Shown: piece by piece, positions 1 to 7,941 of the stretch
Layout of the letters: every line of letters begins with the position of its first letter
How positions within the stretch are numbered: the first letter of the stretch is position 1
Source: Phycisphaerae bacterium
GTDB lineage: Bacteria; Planctomycetota; Phycisphaerae; UBA1845; JAFGLZ01
NCBI GenBank assembly: GCA_016927755.1
Contig: JAFGLZ010000116.1
Location: 1-33,390, forward strand
Reading direction: 5' to 3'
DNA length: 33,390 nucleotides
Position numbers and translations under genes: made by a program
The notes under the pieces: model-generated
The model's input: only the letters and a program-made list of their open reading frames with translations
The model's database searches: none
Told to the model about the DNA's origin: nothing

Positions 1-2364
1 AAGCTCCCCCGTCTCCGGCACCATCACCGTCGTATGGATCGTCGAATCGGCGCACAGCCCCTCGTCCGGCCGGACCATCACCTTGCACCAGTCTTCCGCC
101 GTCGCCAGCGGCACCGACCCGTCCTTGATCTTCTGCGTCAGCCACGTATACCTCGGCTTCGACCCGTCGTCGGTCGCGCAGATGCCGGGCCCCGCGAAGT
201 CTCCCCCAACGTACGGCTTGCCCGGCCACTCGAGCACCACCCCGAACAAGACGCCGTCCTTCGGCTCTCGCACTGCCGCGTACTTGGCCGACCGATCCAC
301 CGCTAGCGCCCGCCGGTGCTTGCCGTCGCCCATCATCACGTGCATGCCCGCCGTCCCCGGAGTGTCCTTGATCCGGCGGACCATGTCGTCCAGCGTGCTG
401 TCGTATTGAATGGCCATCCGGCAGATCGTCATGATCGGCATCCCGTCCATGCTCCGATCGCTATGCTGGTTGACCGTCTCGTTGCCCAGGCTGAGCTGCT
501 TGTCGTTGATCGCCGTCAGCACGCCCACCACACCTGGGAACGTCACAGACAGGAACGCGTTGCCCCGATCCGGACGGAACTCGAACACCGTCGTCATCGG
601 CGCGAACTCGTTCCGATACATCCAGTCCAGGTTGCGGGCATGAATGACGCGCCCCCCCGCCTCCTTCGGCAACTGCACCACGTTCGTGCACAGCGAGAAA
701 TCGCCGAAGACCTTCGCGTAGTCCTCCTGGACGACCATCGTCAGCAGCGAATTCATCCAGAAGACCTGGTCATACGCCAGCCCGCAGCCGTCGGCCACCC
801 CCGCGATCTCCTCACGCAGCTCCCGCGGCGTGTGCGCGTTCAGCTTCCGGGCCACCATGCAAAGGAACGGCTCGATCAGCGTCTTGGCCCCCCCCGGCAC
901 GATCTTCACGATCCCCATGATCGCCGCGTTGTCGCCCAGCAGCTTCTTCAGTTCCGGCTCCATCTTCCCAACGATGTCGTCCATGAGCCGCGTGTACATC
1001 CGGCGAATCGCGTCCCTCAGCAGCTTCCCGTGCTGGTAGCCCATTCGATAAGGGTCGCCCGCGAGCCGCACGCGGATCGCCCCCTTACCCCGAATCACCT
1101 CGCTGCCCGCCAGCAGCTTCGCCTCGTCCGGCCCCGCCTTGCCGAGGCGATCGCCCAGCACCGCCCGGACCAGCGTGTCCTCGATCGCCGGGCCGTACAT
1201 GTTCATCATCACTTCGTACCCGCCCTTGGGAAACTCCTCGCGCGTCACGAAGTACATCAGATGATCGTCGGCCAGACCCACGACCACGGGCGTCGCCGCA
1301 CCCAGCTTGCGGGCCTCCTCCTTGATGTCCAGCCCGATCCGCATGATCGCCTCGCCCGGCATCCCCATCAGCCACGTCTTGCCGATCTCGATCCGATGGG
1401 CATGGCTTTTGCTCGGCGTCAGCCGACCCAGCACCCCCGGCGGCAGGTCGAACCGCGTGAACGCGACCTTCAGCGCCGGCTCCTCCGTCGCCTTGACGCG
1501 CTCCGCCAGCTCGATCGCCGGCTTGGCGATCTTCTTCCCGAACAGGACCGATCGCTCGTAGTTGCACTTAGGCCCACCGTCGGCGCACGGCGACGCGTCC
1601 CCCTGCGCCCCGTTGCAGAAGATGACCTCCGTCTGATCCCCGAAGTGCTCGCGAACCGCGTCCACCATCCCCCCCGGCCAACCCCGCGACACCTGCATGT
1701 CCGTCCCGTCGATGATCGTCGCATGCGCCGCGAAGTTCACGACGATCGCCACGGGCTTCCCGTCGGCCCCATCGAACCGCAGAACCGTCATCGCCTTGTC
1801 GAGCGTCTTGCTCCCCCGCCGATTTCGGTTGTAGCCCTCGATCTCCTTGCTGACCGCCCCGAAGGTCGCCGGGGCCAGCTTCGAGTTCGCCTGGACGATC
1901 GCCGCGGCGATCCCGCTCGATAGCGTCTTCAGGATCGTCGGGTTGTAGAAGCCCGCCACCGGAGGGGCGATCATGCTCAGGATGTACCCCCCCGCGCCCG
2001 AATGCGTGTGAGTCCCCGTAACCATCACGTTGTCCGCGGGGATGCCCGTCTCGGCCTTCGCGAGCTCGCGCAACGCCGCCTGCCGCAATCCCGAATTGAT
2101 CACGCACAGATCGCACGTCACGAACGCCAGCTTCGTCTCGCCGCTCTGCAGAACCAGCGCCCGCGCGTAGAGATCGTCGTGCACGCCCGTCGACTTCTTC
2201 ATCGCCAGCCCCCCCCACCGCTCGCCGTACCCGGCCAGCGGTATCGGGCCCTCGGGCGTGATCTTCACGTGCGCCGCCCCGGCGAGAAGCCCGGCCTCGG
2301 CGGAACCCGCCGCCCAACAGAACACACACGACAAGACGACAGCGATCAAGAAACCGCGCTTCAC
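1..2364 (-). CDS. Secreted neutral-ceramidase-family domain fused to a C45-type Ntn hydrolase (C-terminus outside window)
   Basis: The frame is open for 788 codons from a GTG at 2364 to the window edge. The GTG follows a strong AAGGAG Shine-Dalgarno with about 7-8 nt spacing, which decides the start. Residues 1-24 form a signal peptide ending ...SAEA, so the protein is exported. Residues about 27-410 match the neutral/alkaline ceramidase N-terminal family (PF04734): THTHSGAG at 118-125, NFAAHAT around 210-216 and the NGAQGDASP motif at 251-259 are the zinc-binding and Ser-nucleophile blocks of that family. From about residue 429 a second domain begins with GDPYRMGYQHG, followed by a candidate N-terminal-nucleophile Cys in LCTNVV (C559), RNLDW and, near the edge, DSTIHTTVMVPETGE. 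This pattern is typical of C45 acyl-CoA:6-APA acyltransferase-like hydrolases. Amide hydrolysis by both domains is inferred; the substrate is unknown. The gene is divergent from the SDR at 2682. Confidence 0.85.
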   Translation of the reverse strand, partial: MKRGFLIAVVLSCVFCWAAGSAEAGLLAGAAHVKITPEGPIPLAGYGERWGGLAMKKSTGVHDDLYARALVLQSGETKLAFVTCDLCVINSGLRQAALRELAKAETGIPADNVMVTGTHTHSGAGGYILSMIAPPVAGFYNPTILKTLSSGIAAAIVQANSKLAPATFGAVSKEIEGYNRNRRGSKTLDKAMTVLRFDGADGKPVAIVVNFAAHATIIDGTDMQVSRGWPGGMVDAVREHFGDQTEVIFCNGAQGDASPCADGGPKCNYERSVLFGKKIAKPAIELAERVKATEEPALKVAFTRFDLPPGVLGRLTPSKSHAHRIEIGKTWLMGMPGEAIMRIGLDIKEEARKLGAATPVVVGLADDHLMYFVTREEFPKGGYEVMMNMYGPAIEDTLVRAVLGDRLGKAGPDEAKLLAGSEVIRGKGAIRVRLAGDPYRMGYQHGKLLRDAIRRMYTRLMDDIVGKMEPELKKLLGDNAAIMGIVKIVPGGAKTLIEPFLCMVARKLNAHTPRELREEIAGVADGCGLAYDQVFWMNSLLTMVVQEDYAKVFGDFSLCTNVVQLPKEAGGRVIHARNLDWMYRNEFAPMTTVFEFRPDRGNAFLSVTFPGVVGVLTAINDKQLSLGNETVNQHSDRSMDGMPIMTICRMAIQYDSTLDDMVRRIKDTPGTAGMHVMMGDGKHRRALAVDRSAKYAAVREPKDGVLFGVVLEWPGKPYVGGDFAGPGICATDDGSKPRYTWLTQKIKDGSVPLATAEDWCKVMVRPDEGLCADSTIHTTVMVPETGEL

Positions 2365-2681
2365 GACGAATCTCCTTAGTGATAAACAGACGGAGTGAGT
2401 GCCGGGACGAGGTGTGACGGTCATGGGCATTCCGCCCCCTTCTGCACGTCAAGGCCCGCACGCCAACCGCCGGATTCCCCAGCACCTCATACCAGCCTAT
2501 CCGCGCCGATCCCCCCCATCAAGTCGACCGCCCACCGACTAGCCCCGTCGTGCGCGACGGGCGCGCGCCGGAATCAACTCGCAAAACGAATGACCCCCTG
2601 CCGACCGAGACCCGTTTATCGCTTGTCTACCAACCTCCCCTCCGAGTATCGTCTCCATCGGTCCTCTCTCGGAGTCACGTC
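2365..2681. other. Divergent intergenic region
   Basis: This 317-bp gap separates the leftward ceramidase gene from the rightward SDR. It must carry both promoters, but I see no convincing consensus pair for either. A TTGTCT/TATCGT pair with an 18-nt spacer just upstream of 2660 is the best, weak, candidate for the SDR. A perfect 7-bp inverted repeat, CCCGTCG-TGCG-CGACGGG, lies at 2544-2561 without a T-run. The open frame upstream of the SDR start reaches 2550 but reads like non-coding sequence. Confidence 0.5.
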
Positions 2682-4037
2682 ATGTCCCCGGAATCGACGA
2701 CGTCATCCCACCCGAGCAATCCCCTCCGATGGCTAGGCGCCCTCCAATGGCTCACCGCCATCGGGCTCGTCCTCTTCTGGGCCTACTTCTTCGCCGTTGA
2801 GAGCCGCCGCCCGGACATCGACCCCGTCTACCTCGGCTTCGAGCGATCCTTCCCGATCCCGGACCTATGCTGGCTCATGCCCCTCTTGCTGCTCGGCGGT
2901 TCGGCAATGCGAAAACGCCAACCCGTCGCCGTCCCGCTCGCCATCGCCGCCGGAGGCGCTATGGTCTTCCTCGGACTGCTCGATGCTAGCTTCAACCTGC
3001 AGCAGGGACGTTACACGCTCAGCCTCGCCGACGGGCTCATCAACGGGTTCATCAACTCCTACTGCATGATCTTCGGCACGGTGCTGATCGTGTGGCCATG
3101 GCGAGCACGCGTCGCCCTCGCGACCGCCGATGAAGCGACCGAGCCAAACCCCGACGTTCGCGCGGAGGCAACGCCGCCCCCCTCGCCAACGATCCCGCGC
3201 GGCGCGGTCGCCCTGGCCGGACGACACGTCGCCGTCACCGGCGGCTCCAGCGGCATCGGCCTGGCCACCGCAAGGAAGCTCGCCGCCCTCGGCGCGCACG
3301 TCGCCATCCTTGCCCGAGACCGAGACCGCCTCGATGCCGCCGCCCGATCCATCGATGACGTCAAGCTGGACGCCGCCCTGCCCTGCCTGCCGCTGCCCTG
3401 CGACGTGACCGACCGCGGGCAGGTCGCCAACGCCTTCAAGGCAATGGCCCAAGCAGGACGAACCCCCGAGATCCTGATTAACTCCGCGGGCGTGCCCTGG
3501 CCCGGATACTTCGAGGACCAGCCGGTCGAGCTGTTCGAGCGGCACATGCGGGTCAACTACTTCGGAACGCTCCACACCATCAAGCAGGCCCTGCCCGGCA
3601 TGAGCGACCGCCGCGACGGATACATCGTCAATATCTCCTCCGTCGCCGGCTTCCTCGGCATCTTCGGCTATGCCGGATATGCCTCCAGCAAGTTCGCGGT
3701 CTGGGGCCTCAGCGAAGTCCTCCGCGCCGAGCTCCGTCACCGTGGGATCACCGTCTCTGTCGTCTGCCCGCCGGATACGGAAACCCCCCAATGGCACGAG
3801 GAGAACAGGACCAAGCCCGCCGAGACCAAGGCGATCGCCGGCTCAATCGAGCCGCTCCCCGCCGACGTCGTCGCCGACGCGATCATCCGCGGCATGCTTC
3901 AAAGGCGGTTCTTGATCATCCCCGGCTGGCAATCCAAATTCCTCCCCCCGCTCCTGGGCCTGGCTCGCCCCCTCGTACACTGGGTCTTCGATCGAAAGGT
4001 CGACAAGCTCTATCGGACGGCAAACCCACATGGCTAG
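2682..4037 (+). CDS. 3-ketodihydrosphingosine reductase-like SDR with N-terminal membrane domain
   Basis: The protein has 451 aa from the ATG at 2682, chosen because GGAG lies 7 nt upstream; the open frame extends further upstream but without coding character. Residues about 18-140 contain roughly four hydrophobic segments, an extra membrane domain. Residues about 180-430 are a classical short-chain dehydrogenase: TGGSSGIG (T186), a NSAG block, and the catalytic Y333-A-S-S-K337. After the active site comes PPDTETPQWHEENRTKP followed by AETKAI, which closely resembles the substrate-domain signature of eukaryotic 3-dehydrosphinganine (KDSR/FVT1) reductases. The expected reaction is NADPH reduction of a 3-keto sphingoid base at the membrane. 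The gene overlaps the next one by 8 bp, so the two are probably co-translated. No serine palmitoyltransferase is in view, so a related keto-lipid substrate remains possible. Confidence 0.8.
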   Translation: MSPESTTSSHPSNPLRWLGALQWLTAIGLVLFWAYFFAVESRRPDIDPVYLGFERSFPIPDLCWLMPLLLLGGSAMRKRQPVAVPLAIAAGGAMVFLGLLDASFNLQQGRYTLSLADGLINGFINSYCMIFGTVLIVWPWRARVALATADEATEPNPDVRAEATPPPSPTIPRGAVALAGRHVAVTGGSSGIGLATARKLAALGAHVAILARDRDRLDAAARSIDDVKLDAALPCLPLPCDVTDRGQVANAFKAMAQAGRTPEILINSAGVPWPGYFEDQPVELFERHMRVNYFGTLHTIKQALPGMSDRRDGYIVNISSVAGFLGIFGYAGYASSKFAVWGLSEVLRAELRHRGITVSVVCPPDTETPQWHEENRTKPAETKAIAGSIEPLPADVVADAIIRGMLQRRFLIIPGWQSKFLPPLLGLARPLVHWVFDRKVDKLYRTANPHG

Positions 4038-5043
4038 CGGCACCATACTGGTCACCGGAGGAACCGGCTTCATCGGCAACCGCCTGGTCCGACGTCTCCT
4101 GGGCGACGGACACACCGTCCGCGCTATGTGTCTGCGTGCAGACCCTGGCGCACCGTCACTCGCCGCCCTCGGCGCCGAGGTCGTCACCGGTGACGTCACC
4201 GACGCCGCGTCCGTCGACCGCGCCGCGCGAGGCGTTCAGCGGATCTTCCACTGCGCCGGCGTCGTCACCGACTGGGCCCCCCGATCGCTCTTCGACCGCG
4301 TCCACGTCGACGGAATCCGACACCTCCTCGCCGCCGCCGCCCGGCAGCAAGTCGACCGCTTCGTCTGGATCAGCACGAACGACGTCTTCGGTCTCCGAGA
4401 GGACCGCGTCCTCCGCGAGGACGATGATCTCCGACCCTGGGCCGAGCCCTACCCGGATACCAAGATCGCCGCCGAACGCCTCGCCTGGCACGCCTACTCG
4501 AGATGGCGCGTCCCAGTAACCACGGTATACCCCTGCTGGGTCTACGGGCCGGGCGACACCACCTTCGTCCCCCAACTCGCCGACGCGATCCTCAGCGGCG
4601 AGATGATCTACTGGCGAAATGGAACCTTCGTCTGGCCCGCACACGTCGACAACGTCGTCGATCTGCTCGTCCGCATCGGCTGGCAGGACGCCGCCGTCGG
4701 ACAAGGATACCTGGTGCACGACGGAGTTCGTCTGACGCTGCAGGACTTCTGCTGCCGAATCGCTCACCATCTCGGCGTCGCCCCGCCCAGATGGCGCATC
4801 CCCTACGGCATGGCATACGCCCTGGCCGCGGGCATGGAGCTGACCTGGCGGGCCCTGCGAATCCGCTCGAGGCCCCTCCTCACGACCTACACCGTCAAGA
4901 ACCTCGGTTCTCGCCTCCGGTTCTCCATCGACAAGGCCCGCCACGAGCTGGGCTGGACGCCGCCGATACCGTTCGAGGTCGGGTTCGCCGAGACGATGCG
5001 CTGGCTCCGGACGCTCGACCGTTCCGCCCTGAGGACGAAATAG
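4030..5043 (+). CDS. NAD-dependent epimerase/3-beta-HSD-like extended SDR
   Basis: The protein has 337 aa. An N-terminal Rossmann motif TGGTGFIG (residues 9-16), a WISTNDVFG segment carrying the active-site Ser/Thr, and Y141-x-x-x-K145 define an extended SDR of the NAD-dependent epimerase/3-beta-hydroxysteroid dehydrogenase class. It starts 8 bp inside the upstream KDSR-like gene, so translational coupling is likely and the two probably act on the same class of molecule. Bacterial ceramide reductase (CerR, known from Caulobacter) belongs to this superfamily, so a role in sphingoid or other lipid keto reduction is a reasonable inference. Sugar-nucleotide epimerase or sterol-type dehydrogenase activity cannot be excluded. 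The length is normal for the family and the motifs are intact. Confidence 0.75.
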   Translation: MASGTILVTGGTGFIGNRLVRRLLGDGHTVRAMCLRADPGAPSLAALGAEVVTGDVTDAASVDRAARGVQRIFHCAGVVTDWAPRSLFDRVHVDGIRHLLAAAARQQVDRFVWISTNDVFGLREDRVLREDDDLRPWAEPYPDTKIAAERLAWHAYSRWRVPVTTVYPCWVYGPGDTTFVPQLADAILSGEMIYWRNGTFVWPAHVDNVVDLLVRIGWQDAAVGQGYLVHDGVRLTLQDFCCRIAHHLGVAPPRWRIPYGMAYALAAGMELTWRALRIRSRPLLTTYTVKNLGSRLRFSIDKARHELGWTPPIPFEVGFAETMRWLRTLDRSALRTK

Positions 5044-5046
5044 GCC

Positions 5047-5214
5047 ATGACCAACCCACCACCCCCGCGGCCCGATCTGCGGACTCCGAAGATCATTCGT
5101 GGTATCTTACTGACGCGTCGCCAGCGGCGACGCGTCGCCGCCGGCATCGGCCTCGCGGATGGAGCGAGAGGTCGCCCGGCGACCACGTGGATGGCTAGCG
5201 TGAATCCGCCATGA
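5047..5214 (+). CDS. Possible 55-aa ORF between the epimerase and the GT39 gene
   Basis: The frame runs from an ATG 3 nt after the epimerase stop to a TGA that overlaps the next gene's ATG as ATGA. That spacing is typical of an operon, which is the only reason to list it. The product is Arg/Pro-rich, has no recognisable domain and lacks a good Shine-Dalgarno. A strong inverted repeat lies inside it at 5112-5136, so the segment may be an untranslated structured spacer instead. Confidence 0.2.
   Translation: MTNPPPPRPDLRTPKIIRGILLTRRQRRRVAAGIGLADGARGRPATTWMASVNPP
5112..5136 (+). other. Perfect 11-bp hairpin with 3-nt loop
   Basis: GACGCGTCGCC and GGCGACGCGTC are exact reverse complements separated by AGC. 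The hairpin lies 68 bp after the epimerase stop and 74 bp before the GT39 start. No T-run follows, so it is not a textbook intrinsic terminator. It may stabilise a processed 3' end or separate expression of the two genes. Confidence 0.6.
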
Positions 5215-7367
5215 ACGCGTGCCCCCCGGAGCCGGGTCGCCCCGTCCATGGAACCTTGTACGACGACATGACCGAACTCCCCGACACAAGCATCCGAGAA
5301 GAACCGATACCCCGTCAGGAAGACGAAAATCACCCCGCTGACGATGCCGTCTGGCTCGGCAAAGCCGACTGGATCGCCCTCGCCGTCGCGCTCGGGCTGG
5401 CGGTCCTCGTCAGAGCCGTCTACCTGGTCCAGTCCCTTCACTGGCCCTACCTCGACCAACCGATCTCGGACGCCGCGCTCTACGTCGACCGCGCCCGAGG
5501 AGTCCTTGCCGGATACTGGCCCGCCCACAACATGGCACACTCTCAGGGCCCCCTATACCCCTATCTCCTCGCGGCGGTCTTGGCGATCACCGAGACTTGG
5601 CGGCTCCTCCTCTACGCACAAATGGCCATCGGCTGCGCCAGCGTCGCCCTCGTGTATCTGATCGCCCGGAGAGGCGGCAACACGCTGTCGGCCGTCCTCG
5701 CCACACTCCTCTGCGTCGCCTACGGGCCGCTCGTCGCCAATGAAGGCAAGCTCCTGACCGAATCCCTTGCCACGTTCCTGTCGCTGCTCGCCGTCTACGG
5801 CCTCGTTAGACAGATCGACGCCATCCGCTGGGGATGGATCGCCGTCATCGGCATCGCCCTAGGCGCCGCCGCGGGTCTACGCCCCAGCTACCTCATGGTC
5901 GTGCCCCTGGCCGCCGCATGGGTGGGGTGGCGCCATCGCCGAATAGGAGGGCGACCCCTCCTCGCCGCCGCCGTCATGGCCGCACTCGCCGCCCTCATGA
6001 TCGCCCCCTGGACGTACCAGAACTACCGGGCAGAACGCGTCTTCATCCCCATCTCGTCGGCCGGAGGCATCACCTTCTTCCTCGGAAACAATCCCACCGC
6101 CGCCGGAACGCTAAGCTTGGGCGGCGTCCTCAGCGGCGGTGTCGGCACGCAGAACGAGGAGCAGCTCGCCAGGGCCGAGGCCGTCCTCGGACGAAAGCTC
6201 AACAGCGCCCAGGCCTCCTCATTCTGGTACAAGCGGGCCCTCCGCTTCATATACGAGCATCCCCGCTGGTGGGCCTGGATCATGTGGCGGAAGCTCCGCC
6301 TCCACTTCAGCAGTGTCGAGGTCGCCAACGTCTACTCCTTCCACGTCGAACGTTCCGTGATCCCGGTCCTCTGGGTCCTGGCCGTGCCTTTCGGCCTCAT
6401 CGGTTCGCTCGGGCTCGTGGGGCTTGTGCTGTCCGCGCGACGCCCCGCCGCCCACCCGATCCTCATCCTGCTGGGCGTCGGCCTACTCACCTGCATGGTC
6501 TTCTACACCTCGTCACGGTTTCGAATGCCCACCGTCCCACTCATGGCAATCCTGGCCGGCTGGGGCGTCCAGCGAGCGATCGCCTGGTGGACCGAGGGTC
6601 GCCGGACCAAAACGCTCGCCGCCCTCGGGGCAACCCTCTGTCTGACGGTGCTGATGCTCTGGCCCGTTGGCGGACCTCTCCCATCCCCCATGCTGTTCGG
6701 AAAACGAAACCTGGCACTGATGCTCGGGCGGGCGGGCGAGCCCGACCGCGGCCGGGCCATACTCCAGTCCCAACTCCAACCCGATGTACCGATCGACGAC
6801 CGCGGCGAGGCCTACCTCGCCCTTGGAAGACTCGAATCCGATCAGCGTCGATATCCTGAGGCCATCACGGCTCTGACCAAAGCCCTCGAACTGGACCCGA
6901 GGAACTTCGCGCCCTATCGCGACTTGGCCAAGGCCAACTACGAGTTCGGACGCTACAGCCAGGCCGCCGACAACGCCCGAGCGCTCCTGGACAAGAACCA
7001 ACGGGACATCGAGTGCCGCGTCATCCTCGGACGGTGCCTGGCCAGACAGAAACGCTGGGCCGAGGCTGTTGCCGAGCTCGAAAAGGCCGCTCAGTTGGCC
7101 CCAAGCAACCCAGGCGTCCTGTACTACCTCGGCGACGCGTACATGGGCCTGCACCAGTACGACAAAGCGATAGAGGCCTTCCGGCAAAGTTCGCGCCACA
7201 CTGAGAACGTCGACATCATGATCAGCCTGGCCTACTGCCACGCACAGATAAACCAGAGAGACCAGGCCAGAGCCATCCTCGCTCGTATCCTGGCCCGCGA
7301 CCCCGAGAACCGCAGAGCCAAGGCCCTCGTCCAGAAGATCGGAGGCCTTGCCCCGCGCGGACGCTAA
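5211..7367 (+). CDS. GT39/PMT-like membrane glycosyltransferase with C-terminal TPRs
   Basis: The protein has 718 aa. A cytosolic N-terminus of about 55 residues leads into about ten hydrophobic segments (to about residue 490). The first periplasmic loop holds PISDAALYVDRARG and HSQGPLYPYLL, the acidic DxxxY-type and following blocks characteristic of GT-C family 39 (PMT_2/ArnT-like) enzymes that use polyprenyl-phosphate sugars. Residues about 525-705 form at least four TPR units (for example YLALGRLESDQRRYPEAITALTKALELDP, given here as positions about 531-560). It probably transfers a sugar to protein or lipid on the outer face of the membrane. The start is uncertain: ATG 5211 overlaps the preceding small frame, while ATG 5268 lies 19 codons in. 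Lipid-linked substrates are suggested by the neighbours but not shown. Confidence 0.75.
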   Translation: MNACPPEPGRPVHGTLYDDMTELPDTSIREEPIPRQEDENHPADDAVWLGKADWIALAVALGLAVLVRAVYLVQSLHWPYLDQPISDAALYVDRARGVLAGYWPAHNMAHSQGPLYPYLLAAVLAITETWRLLLYAQMAIGCASVALVYLIARRGGNTLSAVLATLLCVAYGPLVANEGKLLTESLATFLSLLAVYGLVRQIDAIRWGWIAVIGIALGAAAGLRPSYLMVVPLAAAWVGWRHRRIGGRPLLAAAVMAALAALMIAPWTYQNYRAERVFIPISSAGGITFFLGNNPTAAGTLSLGGVLSGGVGTQNEEQLARAEAVLGRKLNSAQASSFWYKRALRFIYEHPRWWAWIMWRKLRLHFSSVEVANVYSFHVERSVIPVLWVLAVPFGLIGSLGLVGLVLSARRPAAHPILILLGVGLLTCMVFYTSSRFRMPTVPLMAILAGWGVQRAIAWWTEGRRTKTLAALGATLCLTVLMLWPVGGPLPSPMLFGKRNLALMLGRAGEPDRGRAILQSQLQPDVPIDDRGEAYLALGRLESDQRRYPEAITALTKALELDPRNFAPYRDLAKANYEFGRYSQAADNARALLDKNQRDIECRVILGRCLARQKRWAEAVAELEKAAQLAPSNPGVLYYLGDAYMGLHQYDKAIEAFRQSSRHTENVDIMISLAYCHAQINQRDQARAILARILARDPENRRAKALVQKIGGLAPRGR

Positions 7368-7460
7368 ATGGCACAACCAGCCCACCTCACCTCAACCAAA
7401 GGAAGATCGACCGCCCCGACGCACCATGCCCGACCCACCCCGCGCCCGCATGGTGTCACG

Positions 7461-7487
7461 AAACCCTACGAAAATGGCATAGGGTTT
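7461..7487. terminator. Inverted repeat after the GT39 gene, possible weak terminator or operator
   Basis: AAACCCTA and TAGGGTTT are perfect 8-bp arms separated by 11 nt and followed by ATT. The repeat sits 94 bp after the GT39 stop and 13 bp before the -35 box at 7501. The A/T-rich outer stem is weak for a terminator, and an operator role for the downstream promoter is equally possible. Confidence 0.4.
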
Positions 7488-7500
7488 ATTACCTAATCCC

Positions 7501-7528
7501 TTGACGCCCTTGCTCTTTTAACTACAAT
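7501..7528 (+). promoter_or_regulatory. Sigma-70-type promoter for zinc-ribbon/prepilin pair
   Basis: TTGACG (7501-7506) and TACAAT (7523-7528) are separated by 16 nt, each one mismatch from the consensus boxes. The predicted start of transcription near 7535 lies only about 8 nt before the ATG at 7543. The transcript would be nearly leaderless for that ATG, or have a normal leader if translation starts at the ATG at 7603. Confidence 0.6.
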
Positions 7529-7542
7529 CCCCCCGCCAAGGC

Positions 7543-7941
7543 ATGGCGTCACTGGGCGAGGCGGAACGGATCTCCACAACCCCTCGTCAGGCTCCTGTGG
7601 CCATGATCCTTCCGCCTCGAGTCAAGCCAACGGTCGTTGGAGGAGTGCTTCTCGCCTCGCTTCTGCTAGCCGCCATCGGCTATCAACTCTTTGCGCGGCA
7701 TGGGGTCTCCGAACAACCCAACCTGATGTGTATCCATCCCGGGTGCGGCCATTCAGAACTGCGGCCGCTCCGCGTCGGCGAGATCCTCCCGCTCCGCTGT
7801 CCCCGATGCAAGCGGCGCTCCGTCTACGGAACGCACCCCTGCCCAAGCTGTGGTACGTCGGTCGTGCTCAACCGTCAGCGCGGCATTGACCTGCCTACAT
7901 ACTGTCCCCGCTGTGGAACGGAGGTATGCCGTGGTCGATAG
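7543..7941 (+). CDS. Membrane-anchored double zinc-ribbon protein
   Basis: The protein has 132 aa. A single transmembrane helix (about residues 30-49, VVGGVLLASLLLAAIGYQLF) is followed by a Cys-rich tail with CIHPGC, CPRC, CPSC and CPRC knuckles, which could form two zinc ribbons in the periplasm or cytosol. I do not recognise a named family. A second possible start is the ATG at 7603, which would remove 20 residues before the helix. The 3' end overlaps the prepilin GTG by 11 bp, with the prepilin Shine-Dalgarno inside this gene, so the two are translationally coupled. A role in pseudopilus or type II secretion assembly is inferred from that coupling only. Confidence 0.65.
   Translation: MASLGEAERISTTPRQAPVAMILPPRVKPTVVGGVLLASLLLAAIGYQLFARHGVSEQPNLMCIHPGCGHSELRPLRVGEILPLRCPRCKRRSVYGTHPCPSCGTSVVLNRQRGIDLPTYCPRCGTEVCRGR

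Noticed and set aside
316..1923. 535-aa plus-strand frame over the left gene
   Set aside because: It is an Arg/His-rich shadow of the minus-strand ceramidase fusion, which has a signal peptide, Shine-Dalgarno and family motifs.
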